Source of the DNA: Grifola frondosa
Taxonomy: Eukaryota > Basidiomycota > Agaricomycetes > Polyporales > Grifolaceae
Direction of reading: 5' to 3'
Assembly: GCA_001683735.1 (NCBI GenBank)
Contig: LUGG01000025.1
Span: 620,001 to 684,000, forward strand
DNA length: 64,000 nt
The notes under the pieces were generated by a model that had not been told where the DNA came from, made no database searches, and saw only the letters and a program-made list of their open reading frames with translations. The position numbers and the translations under genes were made by a program. This document shows positions 24,723-35,700 of the stretch, one piece after another; positions within the stretch are counted from its first letter, which is position 1; every line of letters starts with the position of its first letter.

Positions 24723-25037
24723 TGTCGAGGACGACGGGCGGTCGCGGTAGCTTGAGGACGCACGTGCCCGTCGCGCCGATCGCGCAGCTGCCACGTGCCT
24801 CATCATGCCTTTTTGGGATGCATCGTGGCGGGCTGGCCGGCCGGCGGAGCTTCGGCTGAGTTTAAGCGGCAATCTAAACCGCGCCACACGGTGAGTGCGC
24901 CACTCCGGTGACGCACGGAATCTATTTGACGCTGTTTGACGTCAGCGCTGTGCTTGGTGCGGGCCCATAAAGCCTGGGGCACCCTCGCATCATGGCAGCT
25001 GCTCCTTTGCTCCTCCCGTCGCCCGCTCCTGTTAAAC
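24723..25037. promoter_or_regulatory. Divergent intergenic region ATG5 / membrane protein
   Basis: A 315-nt spacer between the ATG5 start (minus) and the next start (plus). It must contain both promoters. It holds inverted-looking GC blocks (GGCTGGCCGGCCGGC near 24830-24845), but no TATA box stands out. Confidence 0.4.
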
Positions 25038-26067
25038 ATGCCTTCCTGGACAGATGGACTGTTGCTCAAAGTGAGTGGCTCAGCTCGTCGACCGGTGCGG
25101 CGCCGAGCTAAGCTGTTCGCAGATTGTCAATGTTGTCGTATATTTCCTATTCCTAGGTTCCAACATCTATACTATCGCCGGCCCTGCCGATGTCTACTAT
25201 AACGGAAAGGAGACTTATATCACTCCGGCGCCTTGGGCCTTCCTCATCTGGTACGCACAGCCGCCACTACCATTTACCGCCATCGGGAAACGCTCATGAT
25301 GTACCTGTTAGGTCATTGATCCACCTCCTGTTGCTTGGCACTATTGTCTACCAATTCTGTGAGGCCGGAAAGACGGTCATTATTGACGGAATCTCTTGGC
25401 GTTTTCCTCTCCTCGCCATCCTCAACACCATTTACGTTAGCGTATGGGCAAGTCACCACTACATCGTTGCTTTCATCTTTGCGCTCTTCGTCAGCTCCAC
25501 TGTGACTGTAGGTATTTGTTTCGCGAGTAAATTCTTCATGATTTAATCCCCATTTTATTAGCACATATACTACATTGTCAAAAAGTATCATGAGCCACAG
25601 AACACCTGGGACGAGCTCTTTGTTCACCTGCCGTTCTCGCTTTACCACGGATGGACGACCGTGTTGGTAGTGCTTACTGCCTTCGAGGCATTCGGAAACG
25701 ACGCGACCACGGAGCGGCCGTCTGGACCAAAGTTTTCGTTTTCCTCGCTCTGTAAGCGGCATTTATCTTGAAATGTGATGATTTATTCAACAAAGCGTGT
25801 AGGTTCTTCTTGGAGGGTACTGCAGCCACCTACGCTTTCTCCTCCCCGGAGGGCGATCTCCCTGCGAGCATCGCAATTGCTTGGTCGCTTTGGGCCATCT
25901 TCGCTGAGCAGACGAGCTCGGCGTTTGTGCACTGGAGCGCATTGGCGTTCGCGCTCCTCGCGCTCGTGTGGGTCGGGAAGGCCGTCGTCGGTGTTGCTCT
26001 CAAGTGGCGTCACGGACAGGGGGCTATCACTTTGGATGAAGAGCGGGCCCCGCTTGTCGGAAACTGA
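25038..26067 (+). CDS. Multipass membrane protein, conserved in fungi, function unknown
   Basis: The start at 25038 ([11 protein letters not shown]) is followed after an intron by [20 protein letters not shown], then [71 protein letters not shown] and a C-terminal [14 protein letters not shown] / [18 protein letters not shown] pair. That makes seven to eight hydrophobic segments in about 265 residues, with a short acidic tail ([10 protein letters not shown]). The WAFLIW-after-loop pattern recalls the TspO-related membrane protein group, but this is only a resemblance. Introns lie near 25076-25123, 25250-25311, 25508-25562 and 25754-25801. A break at about 25705 is cured by one G, restoring a hydrophobic segment that runs into [12 protein letters not shown]. 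Confidence 0.68.
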
Positions 26068-26947
26068 GGCCACACCGGATTCGGAAAAGGCGTTTTGGTA
26101 TAAGTCGCATCAGAATTTCGATCATCATTTCTCGCTCAACCTCTCGACGAACGTTGCATCAGTCACTGCTTGACTCGGCACGGTTTTTGCTGTTGTACGC
26201 TACGTGTACTCGTTCTGTATATCATGTACATCGTCGTCCTGCTTAATCTTTCTACCCTTCCCGGTTTTTCTTTGCAAAACGTTGTTTACTACCCGAACTT
26301 GTAGGTCCAAAATGGAGCCTTGGTCGTGCTTACTGGAAGATCAGCGACCGTGGAAATCCAGATTTGATCCGCATTGCGCTGAGTGACATTTTCAGGCAGC
26401 GGCTCCTCATGAATGGCGGTGCTGTTCTGACGGGAGACATTCCCGTAACATAACGACGCGCCCCCTGACCAACTTTGATGCATTGATGTGCAGATCCGAA
26501 CGTGCGGACTTCGTCACTTTCGAAATCAGAATGGTACATAGCGGCCGTTGACGGGATCAGTATGAGGCTTGCCACCTCTTTCATACCTTTTGGCCCGGCT
26601 GGACCGTCTACGAATACAGGACATTAACTACAAGCCGTGAGTCGCATGAAACGTGTCTTATGCACTGACACGAGCGTTGTCACTTGCTGAGCTATATGGT
26701 GCATCAATTAATCCTCTTCGGAGCGATGCGGTCTCAGGCTCGTGTCAGTGGCGTGCATGGCACCACCGTAGCGTTTGCCTTGACTATGCAGCGAGGATCA
26801 ACGCCTTCTGCGCTTCGAAAGGGCTTAGCACCTCTTGCGGTGCCTCCTCCACCCCACTGCGCGATATAAACATACTCACCCGCCTGCTCCGCATAGTCTG
26901 GCGACAGGTCGTCTCCTTTCAGCTCATCCCGCACACACTGAGACGCT
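26068..26947. other. Intergenic, no supported gene
   Basis: About 880 nt between two plus-strand genes. ORFs of 60-190 aa cross it in several frames, but they lack splice logic or known motifs. A short plus-strand reading near 26575 contains PGWTVYEY, faintly like the GT61 motif PGWTVFRHLYM. Too little remains for a call. Confidence 0.35.
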
Positions 26948-28405
26948 ATGGATCTCTCCCAGTCTGCGCTGTGGGACGCGAACGCGACCAAGTATCTAAG
27001 CGGTGCGTTTACCCCTTGGCGTCGACTCCGCTAGTGCTGACGGGCGTGGCAGCGGCGGGCCTCGTCGTGATCCTGTATGACCACCTCTTGACGCTGTCCG
27101 ACGAGGCCGCGCTGATCTGGACCGCATCGGCATCCTTCGCGAAGTACACCTTCCTCGCAAACCGGTACCTCGTACTTGGCGCGCTCATTGCTGTGGCATT
27201 TGGTGCGCACGCCGCTTAGTCGCGCACCGCTTGCGTCGAGTGCTTATTCTGGCTATTCTGCAGAGTCGTGTGGCTTGACGGGGTATAACTTTTCGGACGA
27301 GGTGAGCATCTGCTGCGAACGCGTGTGCTATATGCGCGCTGACATCGTCGCTATGTCCAGGGGCAAGTATATGCGCAACATATATTAGTGCGCGCCATCT
27401 GACGCCTCCGCAGATGCAGGCAATTCCTATTTACGTGCTCGATGCTCGCGGTCGTGTCCGTCGGCATCGCGAACCTCCTCGTCCTCCAGCGCGTCGTCAT
27501 CCTGTGGGAGCACCGCCCGGTACGCACTCTGCTCTGCCCATTCGGCTGCTGACCGCGCTGACGCGTGCCTATGTAGATTGTGCTGAAGATCATGACCGCG
27601 GGGTTCCTCGCGAGTTTCATCGCGCAGGTCGTCACGATGGTCATCACCCTCACACATGTCATTCGTGAGTCCCAAGCCAGCCAATGCCCCTCAGCGTCTG
27701 GCCTGACCCATCTCCCGCACAGCGCACGTCCAGTGTCCCCCGTCGCGCGCATGTGCGTCACAACCCAGTCCTCGCACCTGCTAATCGCGGTGTGGGGCGC
27801 GCCCGTACGTCTCCCGAACCATCCGTGCCCGCTGAGCAACGCTGACCGACCCGTGCAGATGCTCTTCGAGGTGTTCGTGCTCGCGTCGACGTCGCTGAAT
27901 GCGCTCGACCGTCCCCGCACGACACAGCTGCCCATCGCGAAGGCGCTCTACCAGGACGGCATCGGCTACTTCCTGGTGCGCCGCCCACGTTTGTATTTGC
28001 ATCCGTCCCCCTTCTGACACCCCGCGTCAGGCCATCACCTGCCTGCGCGTGCTGAACTTGACGCTCGCGGCACTCGCCCGCCCGGCGCTCACGCTGCTCG
28101 CCGTCTTGTGAGTCCCCCGCGCGAGTACGCAGGCTTTCGCTGACACATCGAGTCGCAGCTTCGTGTGGGCGCTCACGACAACCGTGCTCAACCGCCTCCT
28201 GCTGCACCTCCGTCACGCCGAGACGCGCGCAGATGAGGCGCGCCGCCGTGTGAGCCGTGCGATGTCGCCATTCGGCCTCGCCGCTGCGGCGAAAGACGAC
28301 GATGACGAGGAGCCCGAGGAGCCTCCCGAAGTCGTCGAATCAGAGTACCGGTACCACTATCGGAAAAGGACCTACAACGAGAGTGAGTGTGTGGAATGGT
28401 GTTGA
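26948..28405 (+). CDS. DUF6533 seven-helix membrane protein (first locus)
   Basis: Agaricomycete DUF6533 family membrane protein; role unknown. The start at 26948 (MDLSQSALWDANATKYLS) and an intron precede the DUF6533 signature VVILYDHLLTLSDEAALIWT, SFAKYTFLANRYLVLG. Further short exons give SMLAVVSVGIANLLVLQRVV, KIMTAGFLASFIAQVVTMVI, LIAVWGAP, MLFEVFVLASTSLNALDRPR, AITCLRVLNLTLAALARPAL and FVWALTTTVLNRLLLHLRHA. This is the usual order of seven helices separated by GTACGC/GTGCGC introns. The cytosolic tail is acidic (KDDDDEEPEEPPEVVESEY). Exons are tiny and GC-rich, with introns near 27518-27576, 27664-27722, 27807-27858, 27976-28029 and 28108-28157. The exact 3' end (28405, or one more intron leading to about 28455) is uncertain. 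Confidence 0.75.
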
Positions 28406-28756
28406 TGTGCTTGGCTCTAACGAGATACTAGTAGATGTGAAGCCTTGGGATTGATTTCTATCGTGCAGGATGAGCTCGCTTGTTGTATGATAGGAAACGA
28501 TGTGGATGTAACTTGATGACCATGTGTAATCTTCAGAACGTCCATTGCAGTTTTTAATAATTCAGCTGCCCAACCTAAAAATCACTACCAGCAAACGTTG
28601 TCACCAGCTGCCTACGATATAATCACCGCGCAGATTGAACGGGAGAGCCAAGACGAGGTTGGATCGACGGTTCGTGAGTTGCCCATACCAAAACTCCGCA
28701 GATGCCAAAGCCATCAACTCACGATGTTTACAGACTCATCAAACCATTTACGTGTT
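28406..28756. other. Intergenic, no supported gene
   Basis: About 350 nt with short ORFs only. It includes the probable 3' untranslated region of the DUF6533 gene. No RNA gene or repeat seen. Confidence 0.4.
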
Positions 28757-29027
28757 TTGATCAACAGCATCGAGACTTGAGGCCTGCTTGCCCAAGGATT
28801 TGAGCCTCACGGTGGGCACCCACATCTCCAGCGCCACCTGTTTCAGTGCAGTGAACATCAGGAGAACCTGAAGATTCTCATGAGGCTGCAGGGGGACTGT
28901 GCTATTCTTCGCTTGTACATCCTCTGGAGTCCGTCTTCAAAGGTTTTGGACTCGCTCGGGTCCACATGCATTTTGTTCCTATTGTAATTGGTAAAGTTGG
29001 TACGAGTTAACTTTAGCTGAGGCTCCA
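28757..29027 (-). CDS. Possible small hypothetical protein
   Basis: Reading the minus strand from about 28970, MHVDPSESKTFEDGLQ continues, after adding one G near 28917, into an open frame of about 55 codons with good amphipathic character (PHENLQVLLMFTALKQVALE, MWVPTVRLKSLGKQ) and a stop at about 28757-28760. The break has the same form as the G/C-run breaks in confirmed genes, which is the main reason to list it. The start is uncertain because the frame is open further upstream. The family is not recognised, and this could be a relic exon. Confidence 0.25.
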
Positions 29028-29283
29028 GAATGCATCGTAGGAATTTGATTTGTGGTTGGCACTGGCAGACATAGGAACAACACAGTGTAGACAACGGATA
29101 ATGGATGTTTGTGTCCATGTGTTCAATCAAATGTGGTTTCCTGCGAGCAAAATATATCCGTAAAGATCATTCAAATGAGAGACTATGTTGTGGGCAGACA
29201 TCAAGCATACTACGCAGTAAATTTCAGAACATTTCATTGAGCGACTATCAAAAAACCAAAAACTGTCATGCGAGGAGAAAGAG

Positions 29284-29365
29284 CGACGCCAGCAGGATTC
29301 GAACCTGCGCCTCCAAAGGAGAACAGATTTCTAATCTGTCGCCGTAACCACTTGGCTATAGCGCC
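29284..29365 (-). tRNA. tRNA-Ser (anticodon AGA)
   Basis: An 82-nt class II tRNA on the minus strand. The acceptor stem GGCGCTA pairs with TGGCGTC (two wobble pairs), with discriminator G. The anticodon stem ACAGA/TCTGT encloses loop TTAGAAA, giving anticodon AGA. A long variable arm (CTCCTTTGGAG) is typical of serine tRNAs. The T arm GCAGG-TTCGAAT-CCTGC is perfect. No intron. A tRNA-Ser read as UCU codons. Confidence 0.93.
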
Positions 29366-29465
29366 CTGAATGAGAGGCATTGTACGCAAATTATATACGC
29401 AAAGTATCACACACTCCAAAATCGATGATCTGAGCCGATGTGTAGATCAGGAATAAGTACTCTAA

Positions 29466-30645
29466 CTATGTATAGTCCCAAGGAAGAGGTCCTGCGAATA
29501 TCGCAGTCTGGCCGCCCTCATCTGGACCCGGACACCAGTTAAGCAGGTCGCCCAGCTCCGGCGAGGATGAGTAGTACGAGTGGTATCTAATGAAGGGATT
29601 GCGGCTGCGGCGCTTCGACAATAGTAGGCCATGGCACCCGTAGGCGTCCACAGTGTACGGTAGGAACCCGTTCACTCTCTGCTTCAGACGTCAGGACGGG
29701 TGCGGGCAGAGAGGAGCGCGCTGCTTACCTCCCCCTCCCGTGCTGCGACGGCCTCGTCGCCCTCCGCATCGATGCCGATGTAGTGGAAGCGGTCCGGGAA
29801 CCACCGCAGTGCCGTACGATGCAGCTCGGTGAACCGGCGCCGCTTCATTTCGTACCCCACGACGGTGATGTGCTTCGGGTACCGCCCCGTGTATTCGTGG
29901 AAGCGCGCGACGGAGAAGAGCAGGTTCTGGTAAGAGTCAAGTGCGTAGTTCTCCGTCGTCGCGCGGAGCACCTGCGATGGAACGTCAGTGGGCAGGACGT
30001 CGGAGAGGAGCGCGAGCCGCATGTATGACTCGGCCTCAGTGGTAGTCGATGATGGCCGTGTTTGACCGCTGGGTAGATAGATGTCAACGCTCGAGGAATG
30101 ATATAAAGAATGAGGATATTACCCGGTGAATATCAGGAGGGAATTCTCGTCCTCTCTGGCGAGTTCTGCTCTGCGCACATAAAAGCACAGATGTGATGTA
30201 AGTATGAAGTGAGTGACCAGGAGACATGACGGTACCACCCACCCTGCTAATATATGTTTAAAGAACGCAGCAACACGCGCGCCGCCCCTCTGGTAAGGCT
30301 CCAGTATCCACTCGTCGTCGTCTAGCCTCTGCGCAATGCTCGAGCCTTTCCAGATAGCATGTCCGGGCACGATGATGAGATGGTCGATCGCGGACAGCGC
30401 GTCATGGCGCTCAATTGTCGCCAGAATGCCGAGCGGGGGACGTGGGCTTGGTGGCCAGTACTGAGCGACGAGAAATACCATCTCAGGTTGAGCAGGAAGG
30501 ATAGAGCAGCGAAACCAGCGAGGAGCAGAAAACCGAGGTTGGTCACCCGGGCGCGGGTGAGGAGGATATCTCTTGTGCTGCGGCGGGAGTGGTAGGCGTG
30601 TCTGTGGAACTCCCTACGGGTCAGCGACACTGGCAGCGGGAGCAT
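29466..30645 (-). CDS. DUF218 (ElyC/SanA/YdcF-type) protein with N-terminal anchor
   Basis: Member of the DUF218 family conserved in fungi, related to bacterial YdcF/SanA proteins; the biochemical function is unclear. The start at 30645 (MLPLPVSLTRREFHRHAYHS) leads to a membrane anchor (LGFLLLAGFAALSFLLNLRW). The core has HLIIVPGHAIWKGSSIAQRL, the NSLLIFTGGQTR strand-loop, EAESYMRLALLSDVLP, the signature ENYALDSYQNLLFSVARF, a HITVVGYEMKRRRFTELH strand-helix and a C-terminal RNPFIRYHSYYSSSPEL segment. Introns lie near 30242-30172, 30119-30065 and 29733-29680. A frame break at 30435-30439 is cured by one more G (minus-strand C). It lies between two tRNA genes. Confidence 0.78.
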
Positions 30646-30780
30646 GTCTACCGAGCATAGGCAATTCCGTCGCTGAACGAGGTAGAGATGTTACGCTAAT
30701 AGGTTACGCTGCGGCTGGGAGTTTTGGATAAGCAATCCCTAAAACATTATTATATGATAACATGGTGGAGAATCTCTATT

Positions 30781-30853
30781 AGCAACATGGCGCAGCTGGA
30801 AGCGCGCAGGGCTCATAACCCTGAGGTCACTCGATCGAAAGGAGTTGTTGCTA
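30781..30853 (+). tRNA. Initiator tRNA-Met (anticodon CAT)
   Basis: A 73-nt tRNA on the plus strand. The acceptor stem AGCAACA/TGTTGCT begins with A1:T72, the D arm is GCGC-AGCTGGAA-GCGC, and the anticodon stem CAGGG/CCCTG encloses CTCATAA. The three consecutive G:C pairs before the anticodon, the A1:U72 pair and the T-loop ATCGAAA (A54, AUCG instead of TTCG) are diagnostic of the eukaryotic initiator tRNA. The fifth T-stem pair reads G opposite G (ACTCG...GGAGT) where CGAGT is usual: a mismatch or a base error. Confidence 0.9.
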
Positions 30854-31037
30854 CTATTTCGCGTAGTTGACCGGAAATTTTTCCTCAGATTCCTGAGGTC
30901 AGCTGAGATCGAAGAGTTTTTAGCCTGCTCTCGCACGGTTACTGCTCGAGCCAGGTATGAAATATGGCTGTTCTGTTACGAGAAGTTCCTTAGTACGAGG
31001 TGGACATAATGATGTTACAACATGGTCGATGAAGTGT

Positions 31038-32459
31038 CTACAGCTTTGACTTCTCGTGTGTATGCTCATCTCTGACACGCGCGACGACCTTCCCCCATGT
31101 CTTGCGCTGCTCCAATGCCCCGAGTCCATCGGCCAGCTTCTCCAGCGGGAAGACCTGCGGATACACCACTGGGCTAACCCGGCCGGACGCAAACATGCTA
31201 GACAAGACGTCAGAAGAGGCGGCGCGGCGAAGCGAAATAGAGATACTCACTCGAGTAACGCTTTCCATACAGATGGAATGTGCTCGGGCTCCTTCTCTGT
31301 AGATAGGATCACCAAATCAGCATCTAAATACGCTGATCCAACGATGAGCACGTACTGGTATAAGCGCCCCAGTGGATGCCCACGATAGCGATGTTCTTCA
31401 ACAAGACCAGATTCAACGGCAGCTAAAAGAACCCATGAGAACTATTTCGACACTCTGTATGGGCCGATCTACCTTCTCAATCTCGCCTGCGGCGAAGCCG
31501 ACGACGATCGCGCGTCCCTTCCACGCGATGCACTTGAGCGAGTCCCGGATGAGGCCAACCGGGTCGTAAATGACGTCCACTCCCTTCCCCCCGGTGATCT
31601 TCAGCACCTCTTGCTGCCAGTTCGGCTTGGTGTAGTTCACGCCGAAGTCCGCGCCGCCATAGTGCATGGACACGTCGAGCTTCTCCTGAGAACCGGCCGC
31701 TGCGATGACCTTCGCGCCGAGGGCTGAGAACAACAAAAGCGTGAGCTCATGTAGCGATGTGGCTGCAGTGGCCATACCCTTTGCTAGTTGCACGGCTGCG
31801 ACACCTACGCCGCCCGCCGAGGCGGTGACGAGAACCCATTCGCCTGTGAGAGTACCCACACCATTAGCTCGCGAATGCGTGCAGAACAAAGTATACGCAG
31901 ACATACCAGGCTTCAGCTGAGCACGACCAACCAGCGCTTCGTAGCTGGTCGGCCATGTTATGTGTAGGCCTGGTGTAGTAAAGTAGTCAGCACCCCCGCG
32001 GTCCTTGCACGCTGCGATAAAGCCGACAAACCTGCGCCCTGGTCGTACGTCATATTCTCGGGGAGTGGGAGCAGCTGCGTCCACTTCGCAGCGACCTGCT
32101 CGCCAAAAGCCCCCTGCGCCGCACCGAACACTCTATCCCCGCGCTGGAACGGGCAACCCGCCGGGATGGGCGAATCCGCCGCGATCCTCCCCGCGAGCTC
32201 AGTGCCGAGCACGAACGGGAATGGCGGCTGGTTCTGATACTTGCCTTGCGACTGCAGGATCTACAGTGGCGTATCGCGATCAGCTGCGGTGCGTGTGTGA
32301 TAAGTACGCGGCGTGAAAGAGACAAACGTCGAAGAAGTTGAGGCCGGCGCTGTAGACGTCCACCAGCACCTCGCCTGCGCCCGGGGTGGGTGCAGGCGCG
32401 TCGGCGGTGAGTGCGATCTTGGACGGATGTGCGTACTCGTTAATCACGAAGGCGCGCAT
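31038..32459 (-). CDS. Zinc-independent quinone oxidoreductase (MDR family)
   Basis: NADPH-dependent quinone oxidoreductase-like enzyme of the medium-chain dehydrogenase/reductase superfamily; cytosolic, reducing quinones or enones. The start at 32459 (MRAFVINEYAHPSK) is the conventional one, though the frame is open to 32633. The GroES-like part has PGAGEVLVDVYSAGLNFFD, VLGTELAGRIAADSP, FQRGDRVFGAAQGAFGEQVA and ENMTYDQGAGL. The Rossmann part has WVLVTASAGGVGVAAVQLAK, ALGAKVIAAAGSQEKLDV, GGKGVDVIYDPVGLIRDSLK and GRAIVVGFAAGEIEKV. The tail is VFPLEKLADGLGALEQRKTW, GKVVARV. No structural-zinc cysteines are seen. Six or so introns; about 340-350 residues. Confidence 0.85.
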
Positions 32460-32758
32460 GGTGGTGTCCAGTATCGAGACGTGAAGCCTGGGGAGTGCGG
32501 GGAAGATATGGTGCGCATTACCCCACCCCCGGGTATGATTCAGCTGAATGGGTAGTGTGGGCACTCCGCGGCGCTGTGGCAAATCATGCGACAAGTTCCA
32601 ACGCCCACTCGAGCACATGGCAAGACCTGGCAAGACTCACTTCACGCAGACAAAATGTGGTCCTACCTACGTGCGACATGAAATTGAATTGTATGATATG
32701 TACATTGTGTTGCTTCTACAAGATTCTGCGTGTTCTTTCATTATTGACTATCCTATTC

Positions 32759-35700
32759 TTATGCAAAACCGAACCCTTCGCCACCTTCGTTGATCGCAAG
32801 TAACAGCTGCTGACGCAGCATCTCGTACGAGGAATATTGCGGGAGATCGATCTGGTTGAAACCTATCGTAGTAGTCGACATGGTCAGCAGGCCTTCCGGG
32901 TATCGAGCAAGGGCCGAACTCACATGTGTGGGCCTGAGGAAGTCGGTCTGTGTCGCCATACGCCTTGTGTATTGAGAACCTCTGCACGCCCTGTACGCCT
33001 TGCAATTCGACGAACCCTCCTAGGGGAACGCGAGATGTGCCGGTGGCGAAGCTGAGGACCTTCGCTCTCTCCTCCCGGTTGAACGACTTGAGTGCACGCC
33101 ACCACCAAACGATGACAGGATCTGCACTGGTGTAACCGTTGTACTCCGTCGCAGAACGCCATTCGTCAACGTCGATGTCTGGTGTTCCTGAGATCAACAA
33201 CTCCAGCTCTTGCTCATTGAACTGCCAGGACATTGTCAGCGGGTAGGAGATGTCGCCAACGAAAGAAACACTTACAATTGCAATGAGGTCTTTGGGGATT
33301 ATCTCGTAGAATCCGGCCAGCAGCGACTCAATCTGATCCTTGATCGACGAGTACAATCGATACTGAGCGGAAAGTTGCACGAACTCCCGCTTATTTTCTT
33401 GAGTCACAGGAACAGACGCGCCATTCTCTTTCAGTGGGACGACCTTGGTCACGCCGAACTACGGAGAACACTAGTCAGATAACGCCATCACTAACCTGAA
33501 GTCGACATACCTCATCTGCCTCTATGCTGAAGGTCAACTCAAGATAACTAGGGTCGTTCTCGAGGATCCAGCACAACGAGTTGTAGTACTCCGGGTCGAC
33601 CCATTCCACGTCTCTGTAGTCCACCGGCTTCCCAAGGAGTTGCCTGTAGAGACTCTTGGCGAAGTACGCGTCGAGCAAGCGTCCATCGTAGATCGCCTTT
33701 CCAATGACTCGGCCGACGAACTTGAAGAATGCGAGATGCTCGGGGTTCACCCACGACGCCTTGTTGGGCTGGTACGTCAGTTTGTCCGCGGCGCAGGGCT
33801 GGAACAGCGCGTAGTTCGGGTCGAACATCTGGCGCGCCAAAATCTGGAACCACTCCCGCGTCACGCCGCCGGCGTCAACACCCTCCTCGTCGTAGAAGCG
33901 TACGCTGAGCTTCCCGTACTTGATCTGGTCGCCCGTCTTGCGCTGCAGATACTGGAAACTGTCCTCGAAGACCCGCTGGCGGCGGACGTTGAGCTGCAAC
34001 GTACCATGGTGCTCGCGTGCGTGCGGCCGTCGGTGGAGCTGCTGGTTGAAGTAGTTGCGCTTGTTGTCAAAGTCCAACACACGCGGGTTGTGGACGAGCA
34101 AGGAGAAGGATCCGCTCATCAACGACGGGTTGTTTCGCACCATCAAGTTGAGCGCCTTGCGATGAGCGTCTGTGAAAGTGACGAAGAGGTCCTCCATGGA
34201 TTCCCGGGCAGTTGTGGGTGACCGCGGCGAGGCTGAGGCCCGCAGCGCACGAGACACGTTTCCAGCAGGACCCATCTTCGGACCAACGTACTTGCAGACC
34301 ACCATCAAGGACTCGATCAATGGGAGCAGCACTGTAGCAATATGCTCCATCTCGGGCTTCTCTTCGATGATAGCTAGACAATCGCCGAGACGTTTCCAGA
34401 GTGCGGAGAATCGGAAGCCCTCATATATGCTCTGTACTTTCTCTACATCCGCATCCGGAAGAGCGCTGGCAGGCTGAGTCGACAGCTTCGGGGAATACAT
34501 GTAGTCGATTGTCTTCAGGACTCGGAGTAGCTTCGCCTGGTCCGATGAAGCCGGAGAGAATTTTGATGCAATGGAGCTTGCGAGAACGTCACCTTGAGAC
34601 TCGTGAAGTGCAGCGGCAAGCTCATCCAAAGCAGCATACAAGCTCTGGCCAAACTCTTGAGCTCTTGTTTTGAGTTCAAGGGCAATGACGTCTCGAGCGT
34701 CGGGAATGTGCGAGAGGTGCTGAATGAGAGCTAGGCTCTGGGCAAACGTCCTGCCCGAGCATTCTCCAGCAGTAAGGATGTTCACAATGAAGCGAAGTAC
34801 CGGGTGCGGGATTATCGGGGGATGCGCGAGTAAGATCTTCTCTTCGGCGCGCGCAGCAGGCGCAGCGGTTTCTGTAGCAGGGCCGTTAGCTGGTGCAATT
34901 CCTGCAGTAGGCGCTAGATTAATTTCATCGCGTTAATTATGTGAAGTCGGAGGATACGATTGCGAGACTTACGATTTGTGGACGACGGGACAGTAGCCTC
35001 GGCATTTGCGGGCGCTGGAACCTCTAATGCAGGAACAGGAGCAGGAACGGAGCAATATTGCCACCTTCAGGTGTAACATCTTTCTTCCGGTCCTTGAGGC
35101 TTGCGAGTGGTCGTGTCAAGGTGGCCAGAAGCGCCACGACGGACTCCACGATGGATGGTGTCCTCAGGATGGACTGGCGATCTAATAGGCTCAATAGTAG
35201 AACGACCGGGTAGTGTGTCTGAGGTGCTTGTTTCTCTTTGCCCTTGCCCTTCTTCGAGGCATTTCGCCGTAGACCAACAGGTAGCTCATGCTCTGTAAGG
35301 AAGAACAAAGCGGATAGCTCGTTGGTGCTGACGATATATGTCAAGGCTTCTAGACATCGTTGAACAATGAGCTCTGGGACGACATCATTTTGCCATTTGG
35401 GAATGGAGAGGCTGCTGAAATAGTCCGTCGTTACCCGCTGCTTTCCCAAAGACTTTGGAGTTTGCTGATTAGATGGTTTCGAGTGACGGAAGGACATCTG
35501 AGCAAAACTCTTGTCAACGGAAGCGAGATCTCCGGAGCCATCCTGGAGGATGTTGAGGAGAAGATTGAATAGATCGGTGCGTGTCTTGGCGTTTTCACAA
35601 AGGTTCACGAGAACTTTGTACAGAAGATTCTTCTTCAGAACATGGGGGAAAAATAGGAGGCGGACGAGAATGGCGAGAGCAGGCTTATCCAACAACTGAA

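Noticed and set aside
26560..26640. Faint GT61 motif (PGWTVYEY) on the plus strand
   Set aside because: Only eight residues match and no other GT61 hallmark lies nearby.
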